DNA from: Cryobacterium breve
Lineage (GTDB): Bacteria; Actinomycetota; Actinomycetes; Actinomycetales; Microbacteriaceae
Assembly: GCF_004402375.1 (NCBI RefSeq)
Contig: NZ_SOGJ01000021.1
Span: 173,210-237,209 of the forward strand
Direction of reading: 5' to 3'
DNA: 64,000 nt
Shown: in pieces, positions 18,724-28,815 of the stretch
Layout: each line of letters opens with the position of its first letter
Position numbering within the stretch: the first letter of the stretch is position 1
Translations under genes and position numbers: made by a program
Notes under the pieces: generated by a model
Seen by the model: only the letters and a program-made list of their open reading frames with translations
Database searches by the model: none
Told to the model about the DNA's origin: nothing

Positions 18724-20628
18724 TCAGGGCATCCGTGGGGGCCGGGACTCCAGGGGCCGTGCCGGGTCGCGCTCACGATACGCGTCCAGGCCGCCGAACG
18801 CCGGGGGCATCTGGGTGAGCCGGTCCAGGGCCGCACGCACGCTCTCCGCATAGATCGTCCCGCCGGTCGGCCCCGGGTGGATGTTGTCCCCCGCGAGGAG
18901 GTCGGTGTGCGGGGCGATCGCGTCGTGCCAGTTGGCGAGTTCGACCGCCCGATAGCGGCCGGCGAAGGTGACCAGGGCGGCGTTGACGCCCGCCGTCCAC
19001 TCGCGCTCGGCGAAGGCCGTGACCAGGACCAACTCCCGGTCGGGTCCGATCACCGCCCGGATGTCGTCGAGCTGGCTCGCTCGGATGGGACCATTCGTGC
19101 CGAGTCCGACGACGACGACCGGCCGGAGTGCGCCGGCCTTGGCCTGCGCTTTCAGAATGTCGGGGGCGGCATCCATGCCACGCGACACGGCGGCGTCGAT
19201 TGCGATCCCCGGGAAACCGGCCTGCAGCTCAGGCGCGGAGGCCAGCATCACCGAGTCGCCCACGGCCGTGATCAGCGCACCTGTCCCCGTTGGCGCTGGC
19301 GCCGACGCGGGCGACCGGGTTGCGCGCCGTTCGGCCTGCAGGGCTTGGCGCTCTGCGGCATCCACTGCCTTCAGCCCGCGTTCGATTTCGCTCTGGGCGC
19401 TCGTCTGGTGCGGGGCGGTCACCATCGCGGCCGTCGTCCCTCCGGCCAGGAGCAGGCCCGTGACGGCGGCGAGGGCCAGCCAGCCCCGCCGAAAGGGCGA
19501 GCGGGCGGAGCGCGAGCGCAGGCGACGGATGCTGCCGCGCACCCCGTTCGATCGCACCGGGAGTTCGAGCCAGCGGTACGACGCGCCTGCCGCCAGAAGC
19601 GTCAGCGACACCGCCAGCAGGCCGACGACGATGCTCGTGCGCACTGTGGGCGAGGTGAGGGTCATCGGCCACCTGGACTGCAGCAGCACGAGCACCGGCC
19701 AGTGCCACAGGTAGATTCCGTAGGAGCGTTCGCCGAGATAGCGCAGCGTTCTGGAGTCGAGCGCCGCTCCGAAGCGCTGCCCCTGTACGGCCGCCCAGAT
19801 CACGACCGCGCTCAGCAGGCTCACGGCTAGCAGCCCGCCACGATAGGTGGCGGCCCCCGTGTCGGGCAGCAGGAACGCGGCGGCCAACACCCCGGCCAGG
19901 GCGGTCACGCCGAGACCGGGTCGCCAGCGCGCGAGCAACGCCGCGAGCCGGGGAGCCACATCGGCCCTGCCCCCGGAACGGTGCGACAGCAGCGCGAGTG
20001 CGGCCCCGGTGAAGAGCCCGAAGCTGTGGGTGTCCGAACCGTAGTAGACCCGGGTGGGGTCACCGGGCTGGTACAGCAGCCCCATCCCCAGGGCTGATGC
20101 CAGGGCGAGCGCGCAGACCAGGCCGATCCGCAGCCGGCCGTTCCGCACGAGCAGCAGAGCCACCAGGGCGAAGGGCCAGACCAGGTAGAACTGTTCCTCC
20201 ACCGCCAGGGACCACAGGTTGCGGAAGAGCTCCGGTGCAGTGGCGCTGAAATAGCTCGCCGAACCGGCGATCGACACCCAGTTGTAGCCGAATGTCACCG
20301 CTCCGATCAGCTGCCAGCCGAGCCCGACCAACACGTCGCCCCCAATCAGCCACGCGGCCGTGGCGGCGATCAGGATGAGCGGGATCAGCGGCGGCACCAG
20401 GCGCAGCGCCCGGCGCTGCCAGAACCGGCCGAATGAGATCCGCCCGGTCACGTCCCGTTCGGTCAGGAGCAGGCCGGTGATCAGGAATCCGCTGATCACG
20501 AAGAAGACGTCCACGCCGATGAATCCACCGGGCAGGGCCGCGGGGAAGAAGTGGAACACCACGACCAGGCCCACGGCAATGCCACGCAGGCCGTCGAGAC
20601 CGGCCAGGCGTTGAGTGGGGACGCTCAC
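18724..20628 (-). CDS. membrane acyltransferase (AT3/OafA type) with SGNH domain
   Basis: 634 residues. The N-terminal about 350 residues are an acyltransferase-3 membrane domain: LDGLRGIAVGLVVVFHFFPA, DVFFVISGFLITGLLL, RRALRLVPPL and SLAVEEQFYLVWPF, with about ten membrane segments. After another membrane segment (about 385-410) an exported SGNH hydrolase-like domain follows, with GDS in TAVGDSVMLAS, GLGTN and a DNIHP catalytic block. Such proteins O-acetylate cell-wall or surface glycans. The substrate cannot be told from sequence. It stands alone, convergent with rplQ. Confidence 0.9.
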   Translation of the reverse strand: MSVPTQRLAGLDGLRGIAVGLVVVFHFFPAALPGGFIGVDVFFVISGFLITGLLLTERDVTGRISFGRFWQRRALRLVPPLIPLILIAATAAWLIGGDVLVGLGWQLIGAVTFGYNWVSIAGSASYFSATAPELFRNLWSLAVEEQFYLVWPFALVALLLVRNGRLRIGLVCALALASALGMGLLYQPGDPTRVYYGSDTHSFGLFTGAALALLSHRSGGRADVAPRLAALLARWRPGLGVTALAGVLAAAFLLPDTGAATYRGGLLAVSLLSAVVIWAAVQGQRFGAALDSRTLRYLGERSYGIYLWHWPVLVLLQSRWPMTLTSPTVRTSIVVGLLAVSLTLLAAGASYRWLELPVRSNGVRGSIRRLRSRSARSPFRRGWLALAAVTGLLLAGGTTAAMVTAPHQTSAQSEIERGLKAVDAAERQALQAERRATRSPASAPAPTGTGALITAVGDSVMLASAPELQAGFPGIAIDAAVSRGMDAAPDILKAQAKAGALRPVVVVGLGTNGPIRASQLDDIRAVIGPDRELVLVTAFAEREWTAGVNAALVTFAGRYRAVELANWHDAIAPHTDLLAGDNIHPGPTGGTIYAESVRAALDRLTQMPPAFGGLDAYRERDPARPLESRPPRMP

Positions 20629-20734
20629 GGAGTGCGGACAAGCGTCAGAGGGCGGGGGCTACTGGTATTCATGACAGGTGGGGACCGAAGTCCGGGTTCA
20701 ACGATAGCCCGGCTCGGAACATACACTTACCTCC

Positions 20735-21652
20735 GTGATTCTTCCCCCGGCGCCCGACGAGACCCAAGCAGCGGGCACCACCCGGATCAGGCTCGACATC
20801 GCCTACGACGGAACCGGCATGAGCGGCTGGGCCACCCAGCCCGGACTGCGCACCGTGCAGGGTCAGATCGAGGCGGGGCTGGCCGGCATCCTGCACAGCC
20901 ATCCGCCCACTCCGATTCTGACCGTGGCCGGGAGAACGGATGCTGGCGTGCACGCGATCGGACAGGTCGCGCACTTCGATCTGAACCCCGCCCAGGTCGA
21001 CGGCCTCGTGCGCATCACCCGTGGCAAGGGCCGGCCGCCGACGCCACTCGCGGTGATGGTGCAACGTCGTCTTGGGGGCATCCTCGTCACCCAGCCCGAA
21101 ATCGTGATCAAGTCGTCGATTCTGGCACCGCCCGGATTTGACGCCCGGTTCTCCGCGTTGTACCGCCGGTACGAGTACCGGATCGCCGACTCCGTGGTCG
21201 GGCACGACCCGCTGCAGCGCTTTCGAACCACGTGGCACGGGTTCGCCCTCGATGTGGACGCGATGGATGCGGCGGCCGCGACGCTGATCGGCCTGCACGA
21301 CTTCGCGACTTACTGCAAACCGCGCCCTGGAGCCACCACGATCCGCACCCTGCAGGAGTTCCGCTGGCGCCGTGACCCCGATGGCGTGCTCGTCGCATCC
21401 GTTCAGGCCGACGCCTTCTGCCACAGCATGGTGCGCGCTCTCGTCGGGGCCTGCGTCGCGGTGGGGGAGGGGCGCCTGGCCGGGGACCGCCTGGTCGACC
21501 TTCGGATCGAGCGGGCCCGCACCAGCGAGTTCAAGGTGATGCCGGCCCAGGGTCTCACCCTGTTGGAGGTTGGGTACCCGGCCGACGAGCTGCTGGCCGT
21601 GCGGGCGCGGGAGACCCGCGCGCGCCGGGAGCTGATCGACGACACCGAGTAG
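20735..21652 (+). CDS. truA: tRNA pseudouridine(38-40) synthase TruA
   Basis: 305 residues. It makes pseudouridine at positions 38-40 of tRNA anticodon arms. The catalytic Asp lies in [14 protein letters not shown], and [15 protein letters not shown] and [18 protein letters not shown] are conserved. A roughly 30-residue insert (residues 80-120, [15 protein letters not shown]) is present, as in other actinobacteria. The GTG start at 20735 has only a poor ribosome binding site, but no better start is in frame before the conserved region. It lies upstream of rplM, the usual order. Confidence 0.93.
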   Translation: MILPPAPDETQAAGTTRIRLDIAYDGTGMSGWATQPGLRTVQGQIEAGLAGILHSHPPTPILTVAGRTDAGVHAIGQVAHFDLNPAQVDGLVRITRGKGRPPTPLAVMVQRRLGGILVTQPEIVIKSSILAPPGFDARFSALYRRYEYRIADSVVGHDPLQRFRTTWHGFALDVDAMDAAAATLIGLHDFATYCKPRPGATTIRTLQEFRWRRDPDGVLVASVQADAFCHSMVRALVGACVAVGEGRLAGDRLVDLRIERARTSEFKVMPAQGLTLLEVGYPADELLAVRARETRARRELIDDTE

Positions 21653-21663
21653 TGCCCCCTCCG

Positions 21664-21710
21664 AATTGCGCTGCCGGGCTGGTCGCGGTATCGTAATCCC
21701 TTGGTGTCTG
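21664..21710 (+). promoter_or_regulatory. putative rplM promoter with conserved start region
   Basis: TTGCGC (21666-21671), 17 bases, TATCGT (21689-21694), AATCCC, then TTGGTGTCTG (21701-21710). The predicted start point coincides with the first T of that motif. The infA promoter at 15141 shares AATTGC at the -35, the six-base discriminator length and the TTGGTGTCTG start. Confidence 0.65.
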
Positions 21711-21773
21711 TGCGTTGCAGCCAGGCACACGAACGTGAGCCCTCCATCGATCGTGTTCCCCCTCTGGGAACAC
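21704..21773 (+). promoter_or_regulatory. rplM leader stem-loops
   Basis: The leader of about 127 bases can form GTGTCTG (21704-21710) with CAGGCAC (21722-21728), using one G-U pair, and then a perfect stem GTGTTCCC (21753-21760)/GGGAACAC (21766-21773) with loop CCTCT. L13 autoregulates its operon through a leader RNA in some bacteria; whether this is such a leader is inference. Confidence 0.45.
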
Positions 21774-21827
21774 ACCCGGAGCGGGATTCACGAACACCTC
21801 CGTTCGAAACAAGAAAGCAGCTCAATA

Positions 21828-22274
21828 GTGACGCGCACTTACACTCCCAAGGCAAGCGAAGTCCAGCACGACTGGGTCGTCATCGACGCCACAGACATCG
21901 TGCTTGGTCGTCTTGCCAGCCACGCCGCCATTCTCCTTCGTGGCAAGCACAAGGCCACGTTCTCTCCCCACATGGACATGGGCGATTTCGTCATCATCGT
22001 CAACGCCGAGAAGATCGCCCTCACCGGCAAGAAGCTCGACCTGAAGATGGCCTACCGCCACTCCGGTTACCCGGGCGGCCTCACGGCCACCAACTACTCC
22101 GAGATGCTCGAGAAGCACCCGACCCGTGCGGTTGAGAAGGCCATCCGTGGCATGCTGCCGAAGAACACTCTCGGTCGCGCCCAGCTGGCCAAGCTCAAGG
22201 TCTACGCCGGCCCGGAGCACCCGCATGCCGCGCAGCAGCCTAAGCCGTACACCCTCGCCCAGGTCGCTCAGTAG
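21828..22274 (+). CDS. rplM: 50S ribosomal protein L13
   Basis: 148 residues from GTG 21828, where the family sequence begins ([20 protein letters not shown], then [20 protein letters not shown]). An in-frame opening to 21666 lies within the promoter and leader and is not coding. The hallmark [13 protein letters not shown] and the C-terminal [15 protein letters not shown] are present. rpsI follows, the universal L13-S9 pair. Confidence 0.96.
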   Translation: MTRTYTPKASEVQHDWVVIDATDIVLGRLASHAAILLRGKHKATFSPHMDMGDFVIIVNAEKIALTGKKLDLKMAYRHSGYPGGLTATNYSEMLEKHPTRAVEKAIRGMLPKNTLGRAQLAKLKVYAGPEHPHAAQQPKPYTLAQVAQ

Positions 22275-22323
22275 CGCCGGCCACCAGACTTTTCGACTCT
22301 AAGAAAAAAGGATTCACACCATC

Positions 22324-22809
22324 GTGGCGAAAATCGCAGATCAGATTGACCAGGCTCCGGAGAGCTACTCGACCGAGACTCCGACCGAGACTGTAACCAA
22401 GGCGCCCCGCGCCATCCTCAACGTTCCCGGCGCAGCCGTCGGTCGTCGCAAGCAGGCCATCGCTCGCGTGCGCATCGTCCCCGGCTCCGGCACCATCACG
22501 GTCAACGGCCGCGAATTCGGGGACTACTTCCCGAACAAGCTGCACCAGCAGCTCATCAACGACCCGTTCAAGGTCCTCGACCTCATCGGCAGCTACGACG
22601 TCATCGCTCGCATCACCGGCGGTGGCCCCTCCGGCCAGGCCGGCGCCCTGCGTCTGGGCATCGCACGTTCGCTGAACCAGATCGACGAAGAGAACAACCG
22701 CGCCATTCTCAAGAAGGCCGGCTTCCTCAACCGCGACGCTCGCGTCAAGGAGCGTAAGAAGGCCGGACTCAAGAAGGCCCGTAAGGCTCCTCAGTTCTCC
22801 AAGCGTTAA
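22324..22809 (+). CDS. rpsI: 30S ribosomal protein S9
   Basis: 161 residues including an actinobacterial N-terminal extension of about 35 residues. S9 reaches the P-site tRNA through its C-terminal Lys-Arg. Conserved parts: [38 protein letters not shown] and the exact end ...APQFSKR. GTG start. glmM begins 21 bases after the stop and is probably cotranscribed. Confidence 0.96.
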   Translation: MAKIADQIDQAPESYSTETPTETVTKAPRAILNVPGAAVGRRKQAIARVRIVPGSGTITVNGREFGDYFPNKLHQQLINDPFKVLDLIGSYDVIARITGGGPSGQAGALRLGIARSLNQIDEENNRAILKKAGFLNRDARVKERKKAGLKKARKAPQFSKR

Positions 22810-22830
22810 GTCGATCGGCACTGTAGACAC

Positions 22831-24192
22831 ATGCCTCGACTATTTGGCACGGACGGCGTCCGGGGTCTGGCCAACCGTGACCTCACGGCTGGCCTGGCCC
22901 TGGGCCTCGCCCAAGCCAGTGCGGCGGTCCTGACTCAGGGCCGCCGCGCGGAGTTGCGTCGCGCGGAGGGCCGTCGGCCCGTTGCGGTCCTCGCCCGGGA
23001 CCCGCGGATCTCCGGTGAATTCATTTCGGCCGCAGTCGCGGCCGGACTGGCGAGTTCCGGCGTTGACGTACTCGATGCGGGCGTCATCCCGACTCCCGCG
23101 GCCGCGTTCCTGATTGCCGATATCGGCGCTGACTTCGGCGTGATGATTTCCGCCTCGCACAACGCCGCCCCCGATAACGGCATCAAGTTCTTCGCCTTCG
23201 GGGGAACCAAACTTCCCGACGACGTCGAGGACCGCATCGAAGAGCACCTCGAGCTCGACATGCTCACGCCCATCGGCGGCGACGTCGGCCGGATCAGTCG
23301 CTTCGCCGACGCCGAGGACCGCTACGTCCTGCACCTCCTCGGCACCCTGCCGCACCGTCTGGACGGCATCCACGTCGTTCTCGACTGCGCGCACGGCGCC
23401 GCAGCCGGCGTGTCACCGCAGGTCTTCACGGATGCCGGAGCCACCCTCACGGTGATCGGTGCCGACCCGGACGGCAACAACATCAACGACGGCGTGGGTT
23501 CGACCCACCTCGACAACCTCGCCCGCGCCGTGCTCGAGGCCGGCGCCGACGTCGGCATCGCGCATGACGGTGACGCCGACCGTTGTCTGGCCGTCGACCG
23601 CGAAGGCAACATCGTCGACGGCGACCAGATCATGGCCATCCTCGCGGTATCGATGGCAGAACGCGGCGTGCTGAAAGACCGCACTCTCGTGGCAACCGTG
23701 ATGAGCAACCTCGGTCTGCGCAAGGCCATGGCCGCCAACGACATTCGCATGATCGAGACCAAGGTTGGCGACCGCTACGTTCTCGAGGAGCTCAACATCG
23801 ATGGGCTCTCGCTCGGCGGCGAGCAATCCGGCCATGTCATCATGACCAAATTTGCGACAACCGGAGACGGCATCCTCACCGGGTTGCACCTGGTCGCCGA
23901 GATGGCCCGCACAGGAAAGACCCTCGCCGAGCTGGCCTCGGTGATGACGGTCTTCCCGCAAATTCTCGTCAACGTGCGAGGCGTCAATCATCACGGTCTG
24001 AACGCCGACGAGGTCATTGCGGACGCCGTGCGCTCCGCCGAGGCCGAACTGGGCGACACTGGCCGAGTGCTGCTGCGCCCGTCGGGAACCGAGCCCATGG
24101 TGCGCGTCATGGTCGAAGCGGCCGATCAGGGCACCGCCGACCGCCTCGCCAACGAACTGGCCGACATCGTGCGCCGACAGCTCGCCCTCTAG
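22831..24192 (+). CDS. glmM: phosphoglucosamine mutase
   Basis: 453 residues. It converts glucosamine-6-phosphate to glucosamine-1-phosphate for peptidoglycan. The phosphoserine loop is MISASHNA with Ser109, the metal loop is [13 protein letters not shown], the sugar loop is [10 protein letters not shown] and the phosphate loop is [15 protein letters not shown]. The start [15 protein letters not shown] is typical. It is read from the rplM-rpsI operon. glmS, the step before it, lies 1.2 kb downstream. Confidence 0.97.
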   Translation: MPRLFGTDGVRGLANRDLTAGLALGLAQASAAVLTQGRRAELRRAEGRRPVAVLARDPRISGEFISAAVAAGLASSGVDVLDAGVIPTPAAAFLIADIGADFGVMISASHNAAPDNGIKFFAFGGTKLPDDVEDRIEEHLELDMLTPIGGDVGRISRFADAEDRYVLHLLGTLPHRLDGIHVVLDCAHGAAAGVSPQVFTDAGATLTVIGADPDGNNINDGVGSTHLDNLARAVLEAGADVGIAHDGDADRCLAVDREGNIVDGDQIMAILAVSMAERGVLKDRTLVATVMSNLGLRKAMAANDIRMIETKVGDRYVLEELNIDGLSLGGEQSGHVIMTKFATTGDGILTGLHLVAEMARTGKTLAELASVMTVFPQILVNVRGVNHHGLNADEVIADAVRSAEAELGDTGRVLLRPSGTEPMVRVMVEAADQGTADRLANELADIVRRQLAL

Positions 24193-24239
24193 CGGCGAGA
24201 GTCCACCTGCCCGGCGCCGTTCCGCCCTGCCTCCGGACG

Positions 24240-24316
24240 AATTCGACGGAGATTTCGCTCGAATCCGCGTGAAACATGGGGGAAACGGGCGAAATCGCTA
24301 AAATCTCCGTCGAATT
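24240..24316. repeat. 77-bp inverted-repeat element, copy A
   Basis: AATTCGACGGAGATTT (24240-24255) and its exact reverse complement (24301-24316) flank a 45-base interior. It lies between the convergent genes glmM and coaA. Three other copies of the same total length are at 48341, 59238 and 63120. The outer bases (CCGGACG on the left, GGTTCGG on the right) extend the palindrome imperfectly. No transposase gene is near, so a MITE- or REP-like element is the best description. Confidence 0.9.
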
Positions 24317-24412
24317 GGTTCGGTGTGCGTGTGCTCGGTCCTCGGGTGTGCCCGTTTCGGTGCAGAGCGAGCGGCACAGCGGCCGCTGTCGATCAGAATG
24401 GGCACTGCGCGG

Positions 24413-25369
24413 TCACACCTTGCGGAGCAGCACCTTGGAGACCGCGTGGTTCGCGTCCTTGCGCAGCACGAGGGTGGCGCGTGAACGGGTCGGCCGGATG
24501 TTGCGGAGCAGGTTGGGCTCGTTGATCTCGGTCCAGATCTCCCGCGCTCGGCTGCGCGCCTCTGGCTCGGTCATGCTCGCGTACCGGTGGAAGTACGACT
24601 TGGGGTTGCTGAATGCGCCGCGCTGCAGGTTCAGGAAGCGCTCCTCGTACCAGCGCGCGATATCCTGGGTGCGGGCATCCACATACACGGTGAAGTCGAA
24701 CAGGTCGCTGACGGCCAACCCGTGGCCTGGTCCGGGCGGCTGCAGCACGTTGAGACCTTCGACGATCAGGATGTCGGGCTGGCGCACGACGATCTGGGCG
24801 TCCGGCACGATGTCGTAGCTGAGGTGGGAATAGAACGGCGACCGCACCTCGGCAGCGCCGCTCTTGACCGCGGCTACGAAGCGCAGGAGGGCCCGTCGGT
24901 CATAAGACTCGGGGAACCCCTTGCGCTCCATCAGCCCCCGGCGGTTGAGCTCCGCGTTGGGCAGCAGAAAGCCGTCGGTGGTGACCAGTTCGACCCGCGG
25001 AGTGTCCTCCCAGCGGGCGAGGAGCTCACGCAGCAGCCGGGCGATGGTCGACTTGCCCACCGCGACCGACCCGGCGACGCCGATGACGAAGGGTGTGCGC
25101 TGGGCCCGTTCGCCGAGGAAGTCGCTCGTGGCCCGGTGCAGTTGGCGGGCGCCGGCGGCGTACAGGTTGAGCAGGCGGCTGAGCGGTAGGTAGACATCCG
25201 TGACCTCACCGAGGTCGAGCGGCTCACCCAGACCACGCAGCTGGACGATCTCGGTCTCCCGCAGAGGCAGGCGGGTTGTTGGCGCGAGGGCAGCCCAGTC
25301 TGCCCGGTCCAGTTCGACGAAGGGAGTGCTGTGGCCGTTGTTCCAAGGACTCGCAACCGGATCGGACAT
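24413..25369 (-). CDS. coaA: type I pantothenate kinase
   Basis: 318 residues. It phosphorylates pantothenate, the first step to coenzyme A. The P-loop is [17 protein letters not shown] at about residues 97-113, followed by [13 protein letters not shown] and the [15 protein letters not shown] region. The start at 25369 has a GGTGG site and gives the usual length; the frame stays open to 25900, but that part is antisense to glmS. It is divergent from glmS with only 33 bases between the start codons, so their promoters must overlap or lie in each other's coding region. Confidence 0.94.
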   Translation of the reverse strand: MSDPVASPWNNGHSTPFVELDRADWAALAPTTRLPLRETEIVQLRGLGEPLDLGEVTDVYLPLSRLLNLYAAGARQLHRATSDFLGERAQRTPFVIGVAGSVAVGKSTIARLLRELLARWEDTPRVELVTTDGFLLPNAELNRRGLMERKGFPESYDRRALLRFVAAVKSGAAEVRSPFYSHLSYDIVPDAQIVVRQPDILIVEGLNVLQPPGPGHGLAVSDLFDFTVYVDARTQDIARWYEERFLNLQRGAFSNPKSYFHRYASMTEPEARSRAREIWTEINEPNLLRNIRPTRSRATLVLRKDANHAVSKVLLRKV

Positions 25370-25402
25370 TCCACCGAGCTTACTCGGACTAATATCGCAG
25401 TC

Positions 25403-27253
25403 ATGTGTGGAATCGTTGGATACGTAGGAGACAACAAGAGCGTTCAGGTCCTGATGGGGGGTCTGCGGCGGCTTGAATACCGGGGGTACGACTCTGCGGG
25501 GATCGCCGTCATCGATGGTGAGGGCACGCTCAATACCGCTAAACGCGCCGGCAAACTGGCCGTTCTGGCTGCCGAGCTGGAGGCGAACCCGATCAACAAC
25601 GGGAACACCGGGATCGGGCACACCCGGTGGGCAACCCACGGGGCACCGAACGACCTGAACGCGCACCCGCACCTGGGTGACAACGGAAAACTTGCCCTTA
25701 TCCACAACGGAATTATTGAAAACTTCTCCGTCCTGAAGGACGAACTCCTCGCCGAGGGCTTCAACTTCGAGAGCGAGACCGACACCGAGGTCGCCGCCAT
25801 CCTCCTCGGGCGCGAATACCAGCGCGTTGGCGACCTGGGCGAAGCGTTCCGCGCGGTCGTCTCCCGGCTCGACGGAGCTTTCACCCTGCTGGCCGTGCAC
25901 CAGGACCAGCCCGGCGTGGTCGTCGGCGCCCGCCGCAACTCACCGCTCGTGATCGGCCTGGGCGACGGAGAGAACTTCCTCGGCTCCGACGTCGCCGCCT
26001 TCGTCGAGTACACCCGCCGCGCGGTCGCCATCGGCCAGGACCAGATCGTCACCATCACGCCCGACCTCGTCACGGTCACCGACTTCGCCGGCAACCCGGT
26101 CGAAACCGAAGAGTTCGACATCGCCTGGGACGCCTCCGCTTCCGAAAAGGGCGGTTGGTCCAGCTTCATGGCCAAGGAAGTCTCCGAGCAGCCGGATGCC
26201 GTGCGCAACACCCTGCGCGGCCGCATCCACGAGGGTCAGGCCGTTGTTCCCGAGCTGACCGAATTCGGCGACGACGTGCTCGCGGGCATCCGTCGAATCG
26301 TCATCGTCGCCTGCGGCACGGCGGCCAACGCCGGTTACGTCGCCAAGTACGCTATCGAGAAATGGACCCGGGTTCCGGTCGACATCGAACTCAGCCACGA
26401 GTTCCGCTACCGCGACCCGGTGCTGACCCCCGAGACCCTGGTGATCTCGATCAGCCAGTCCGGCGAGACCATGGACACGCTGATGGCAGTCAAGTTCGCC
26501 CGGGAATCCGGAGCGAAGGCCATCTCGATCTGCAATACGCAGGGTGCCACCATTCCCCGCGAGTCGGACGCCGTGATCTACACCCACGCGGGCCCTGAGG
26601 TCGCCGTGGCGTCCACCAAGGGTTTCACTGCCCAGATCGCCGCGCTCTATCTCTTCGCCCTGCACCTCGCCCGGGTGCGCGGCAGCATCAGCGCGGAGGA
26701 GTCCGCCGCTCAGATCACCGAGCTGCAGGCCATCCCGGACAAGCTGGCGACCACGCTGCTGCAGGAGTCCACGGTGCACGAGCTGGCCACCTGGATGGCC
26801 GACACGCGTGCCGTGCTGTTCCTCGGCCGCCACGTTGGCTTCCCGATCGCGCTCGAGGGCGCGCTCAAACTCAAGGAGCTCGCGTACATCCACGCCGAGG
26901 GCTTCGCCGCCGGTGAGCTCAAGCACGGCCCGATCGCGCTGATCGAGCCCGGCCAGCCGGTCTTCGTCGTCGTGCCGAGCCCGCGCGGCTCCGCTCACCT
27001 GCACCCCAAGGTGGTCTCCAACATCCAGGAGATCCGTGCCCGAGGCGCGCGAATCATCGCGATCGCCGAAGAGGGAGATGTCGCGGTGCTGCCGTTCGCG
27101 GACACCGTCATCCGCATTCCGCTGGCGTCGCCGCTGTTCGAGCCGCTGCTGGCCGTTGTGCCGCTGCAGATCTTCGCCATGGAACTCGCCACGGTGAAGG
27201 GACTCGACGTCGACCAGCCGCGCAACCTGGCGAAGTCCGTCACGGTCGAGTAA
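25403..27253 (+). CDS. glmS: glutamine-fructose-6-phosphate aminotransferase (isomerizing)
   Basis: 616 residues. It makes glucosamine-6-phosphate from fructose-6-phosphate and glutamine. The start MCGIVGYVG places the catalytic Cys at residue 2 after Met removal, so ATG 25403 is certain and the upstream opening to 25331 is not used. The glutaminase domain ([20 protein letters not shown]) is followed by two SIS sugar-isomerase domains ([20 protein letters not shown]) and the C-terminal AKSVTVE. No glmS ribozyme is possible in the 33-base gap to coaA. Confidence 0.97.
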   Translation: MCGIVGYVGDNKSVQVLMGGLRRLEYRGYDSAGIAVIDGEGTLNTAKRAGKLAVLAAELEANPINNGNTGIGHTRWATHGAPNDLNAHPHLGDNGKLALIHNGIIENFSVLKDELLAEGFNFESETDTEVAAILLGREYQRVGDLGEAFRAVVSRLDGAFTLLAVHQDQPGVVVGARRNSPLVIGLGDGENFLGSDVAAFVEYTRRAVAIGQDQIVTITPDLVTVTDFAGNPVETEEFDIAWDASASEKGGWSSFMAKEVSEQPDAVRNTLRGRIHEGQAVVPELTEFGDDVLAGIRRIVIVACGTAANAGYVAKYAIEKWTRVPVDIELSHEFRYRDPVLTPETLVISISQSGETMDTLMAVKFARESGAKAISICNTQGATIPRESDAVIYTHAGPEVAVASTKGFTAQIAALYLFALHLARVRGSISAEESAAQITELQAIPDKLATTLLQESTVHELATWMADTRAVLFLGRHVGFPIALEGALKLKELAYIHAEGFAAGELKHGPIALIEPGQPVFVVVPSPRGSAHLHPKVVSNIQEIRARGARIIAIAEEGDVAVLPFADTVIRIPLASPLFEPLLAVVPLQIFAMELATVKGLDVDQPRNLAKSVTVE

Positions 27254-27301
27254 CGGAGTCGGAGCGGCCGGAGAGCAGCACAGGGTGCACAGGGTGACCG
27301 G

Positions 27302-27658
27302 GTGATCCGCGGCATCGGGGTGGACATCGTCGACCTCGCCCGCTTCGAACGGCAGGTGCTGCGCACGCCCGGGCTCATCGCGCGGCTCTTCACGGAAGTC
27401 GAGCGCGGACTCCCGGTGCACTCCTTGGCCGCGCGTTTTGCGGCCAAGGAGGCACTGATCAAGGCCCTTGGCGACAGCGCGGGCGCCAGCTGGCAGGAGA
27501 TGGCCGTCGTCACCGACCCGCACGGGAACCCCGGCTTCGTACTGACCGGCGCCGCCGCCGCAGCCTTGGTCGCCCGGGGCATCGACACGGTGCACCTCAC
27601 CATGACCCACGACGCCGGGGTGGCCTGTGCGTTCGTGGTCACGGAAGGAACCGCATGA
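27302..27658 (+). CDS. acpS: holo-[acyl-carrier-protein] synthase
   Basis: 118 residues, GTG start. It transfers 4'-phosphopantetheine from CoA to acyl carrier protein. The magnesium-binding motif IRGIGVDIVDLARFERQV and the second motif ARFAAKEALIKALGD are present. The stop overlaps alr (ATGA). The nearby coaA supplies the CoA pathway. Confidence 0.95.
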   Translation: MIRGIGVDIVDLARFERQVLRTPGLIARLFTEVERGLPVHSLAARFAAKEALIKALGDSAGASWQEMAVVTDPHGNPGFVLTGAAAAALVARGIDTVHLTMTHDAGVACAFVVTEGTA

Positions 27659-28815
27659 CCGGGTATCGCGAAGCCGTCGTCGACCTCGGCGCCGTTTTCG
27701 CCAACGTCGCGCACCTGAAGAGCGTGGTCGGCACACCGCATCTGATGGCCGTCGTCAAGGCGAACGCCTACGGCCATGGGGCCGTTCCGGTCGCCCGATC
27801 CGCGCTCGCCGCCGGGGCCGACTGGCTCGGCGTAGCCGACGTCGACGAGGCGATGGAGCTGCGGAGTGCCGGTATCGACGCGCCGCTCCTGGCCTGGCTG
27901 CACGATCCGGATGCCGATTTCGCCGGCGCTCTCTCCCGGAACGTGTCCCTCGGATTGTCTTCCCTGCGGCAGTTGCATCAGGTCGCGGAGGCCGCCGGCA
28001 CCCTCGGCCTCGTGGCGGACGTGCACATCAAACTGGAGACCGGGCTCAACCGCAACGGCGTGCACGAACCGGACTGGGCAGAGGCGTTCGCGCTGGCGGC
28101 ACAGCTCGAGAAGTCCGGCCGGCTCACCGTGACCGGTGTCTTCAGTCACCTCTCGAATGCTTCCCCGGAGGACGACGCCGAGGCGATCCGGCGCTTCGAT
28201 CGCGGTCTCGCCGCGGCTCGGGCCGCTGGTCTGACCCCGTCGCTGATCCACCTCGCGTCCACGGCCGCGGCACTTCGAGTGCCGGCGGCGCGCTACTCCA
28301 TGGTGCGCGTGGGCATCGGCATCTACGGGCTGTCGCCATTCGCGGACCAGAGTTCGCACGACCTGGGTCTGATCCCGGCGATGACCCTGCGGGGCCGGAT
28401 CGCCGCGGTGAGGCCGGTGGCCGCCGGCGCCGGTGTCTCCTACGACTACCTGTGGCGGGCTCCTGCCGACGGTTACCTCGCCCTTGTGCCCCTGGGCTAC
28501 GCGGATGGGGTGCCGCGCCAGGCATCGGGCACCGCGCGGGTCAGCCTGGCGGGACGGCTCGATCCCATCGTCGGGCGCATCGCCATGGACCAGTTCGTGG
28601 TCAGCGTCGGGCGGGAGGGTGTCGCCGTCGGCGACGAGGTCGTGCTCTTCGGCGATCCGTCCACCGGCGTGCCGAGCGCTACCGACTGGGCAGACGCCGC
28701 CGACACGATCAACTACGAGATCGTGACCCGGATCGGCCACCGGATTCCCCGCAGCTACCGGAACGCGATCGGAAACGCCGCCCCCGGTGCCGGTACTGCC
28801 GGTGGTCAGCGGTGA
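27655..28815 (+). CDS. alr: alanine racemase
   Basis: 386 residues. It makes D-alanine for peptidoglycan. The PLP lysine is in MAVVKANAYGHG (Lys35); the opposite catalytic Tyr lies in the C-terminal beta-domain (GAGVSYDYLW). The PLP-phosphate segment (MVRVGIGIYGLSP) and GRIAMDQFVV are present. It overlaps acpS by four bases and tsaE by one base, in the acpS-alr-tsaE-tsaB-rimI-tsaD operon. Confidence 0.96.
   Translation: MTGYREAVVDLGAVFANVAHLKSVVGTPHLMAVVKANAYGHGAVPVARSALAAGADWLGVADVDEAMELRSAGIDAPLLAWLHDPDADFAGALSRNVSLGLSSLRQLHQVAEAAGTLGLVADVHIKLETGLNRNGVHEPDWAEAFALAAQLEKSGRLTVTGVFSHLSNASPEDDAEAIRRFDRGLAAARAAGLTPSLIHLASTAAALRVPAARYSMVRVGIGIYGLSPFADQSSHDLGLIPAMTLRGRIAAVRPVAAGAGVSYDYLWRAPADGYLALVPLGYADGVPRQASGTARVSLAGRLDPIVGRIAMDQFVVSVGREGVAVGDEVVLFGDPSTGVPSATDWADAADTINYEIVTRIGHRIPRSYRNAIGNAAPGAGTAGGQR

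Noticed and set aside
25370..25402. glmS ribozyme or GlcN6P riboswitch
   Set aside because: Only 33 bases separate coaA and glmS start codons, too short for the ribozyme, and such ribozymes are typical of Firmicutes.
25940..28740. Two long minus-strand frames opposite glmS, acpS and alr
   Set aside because: Composition is typical of antisense in high-GC genes; no start signal or motif.
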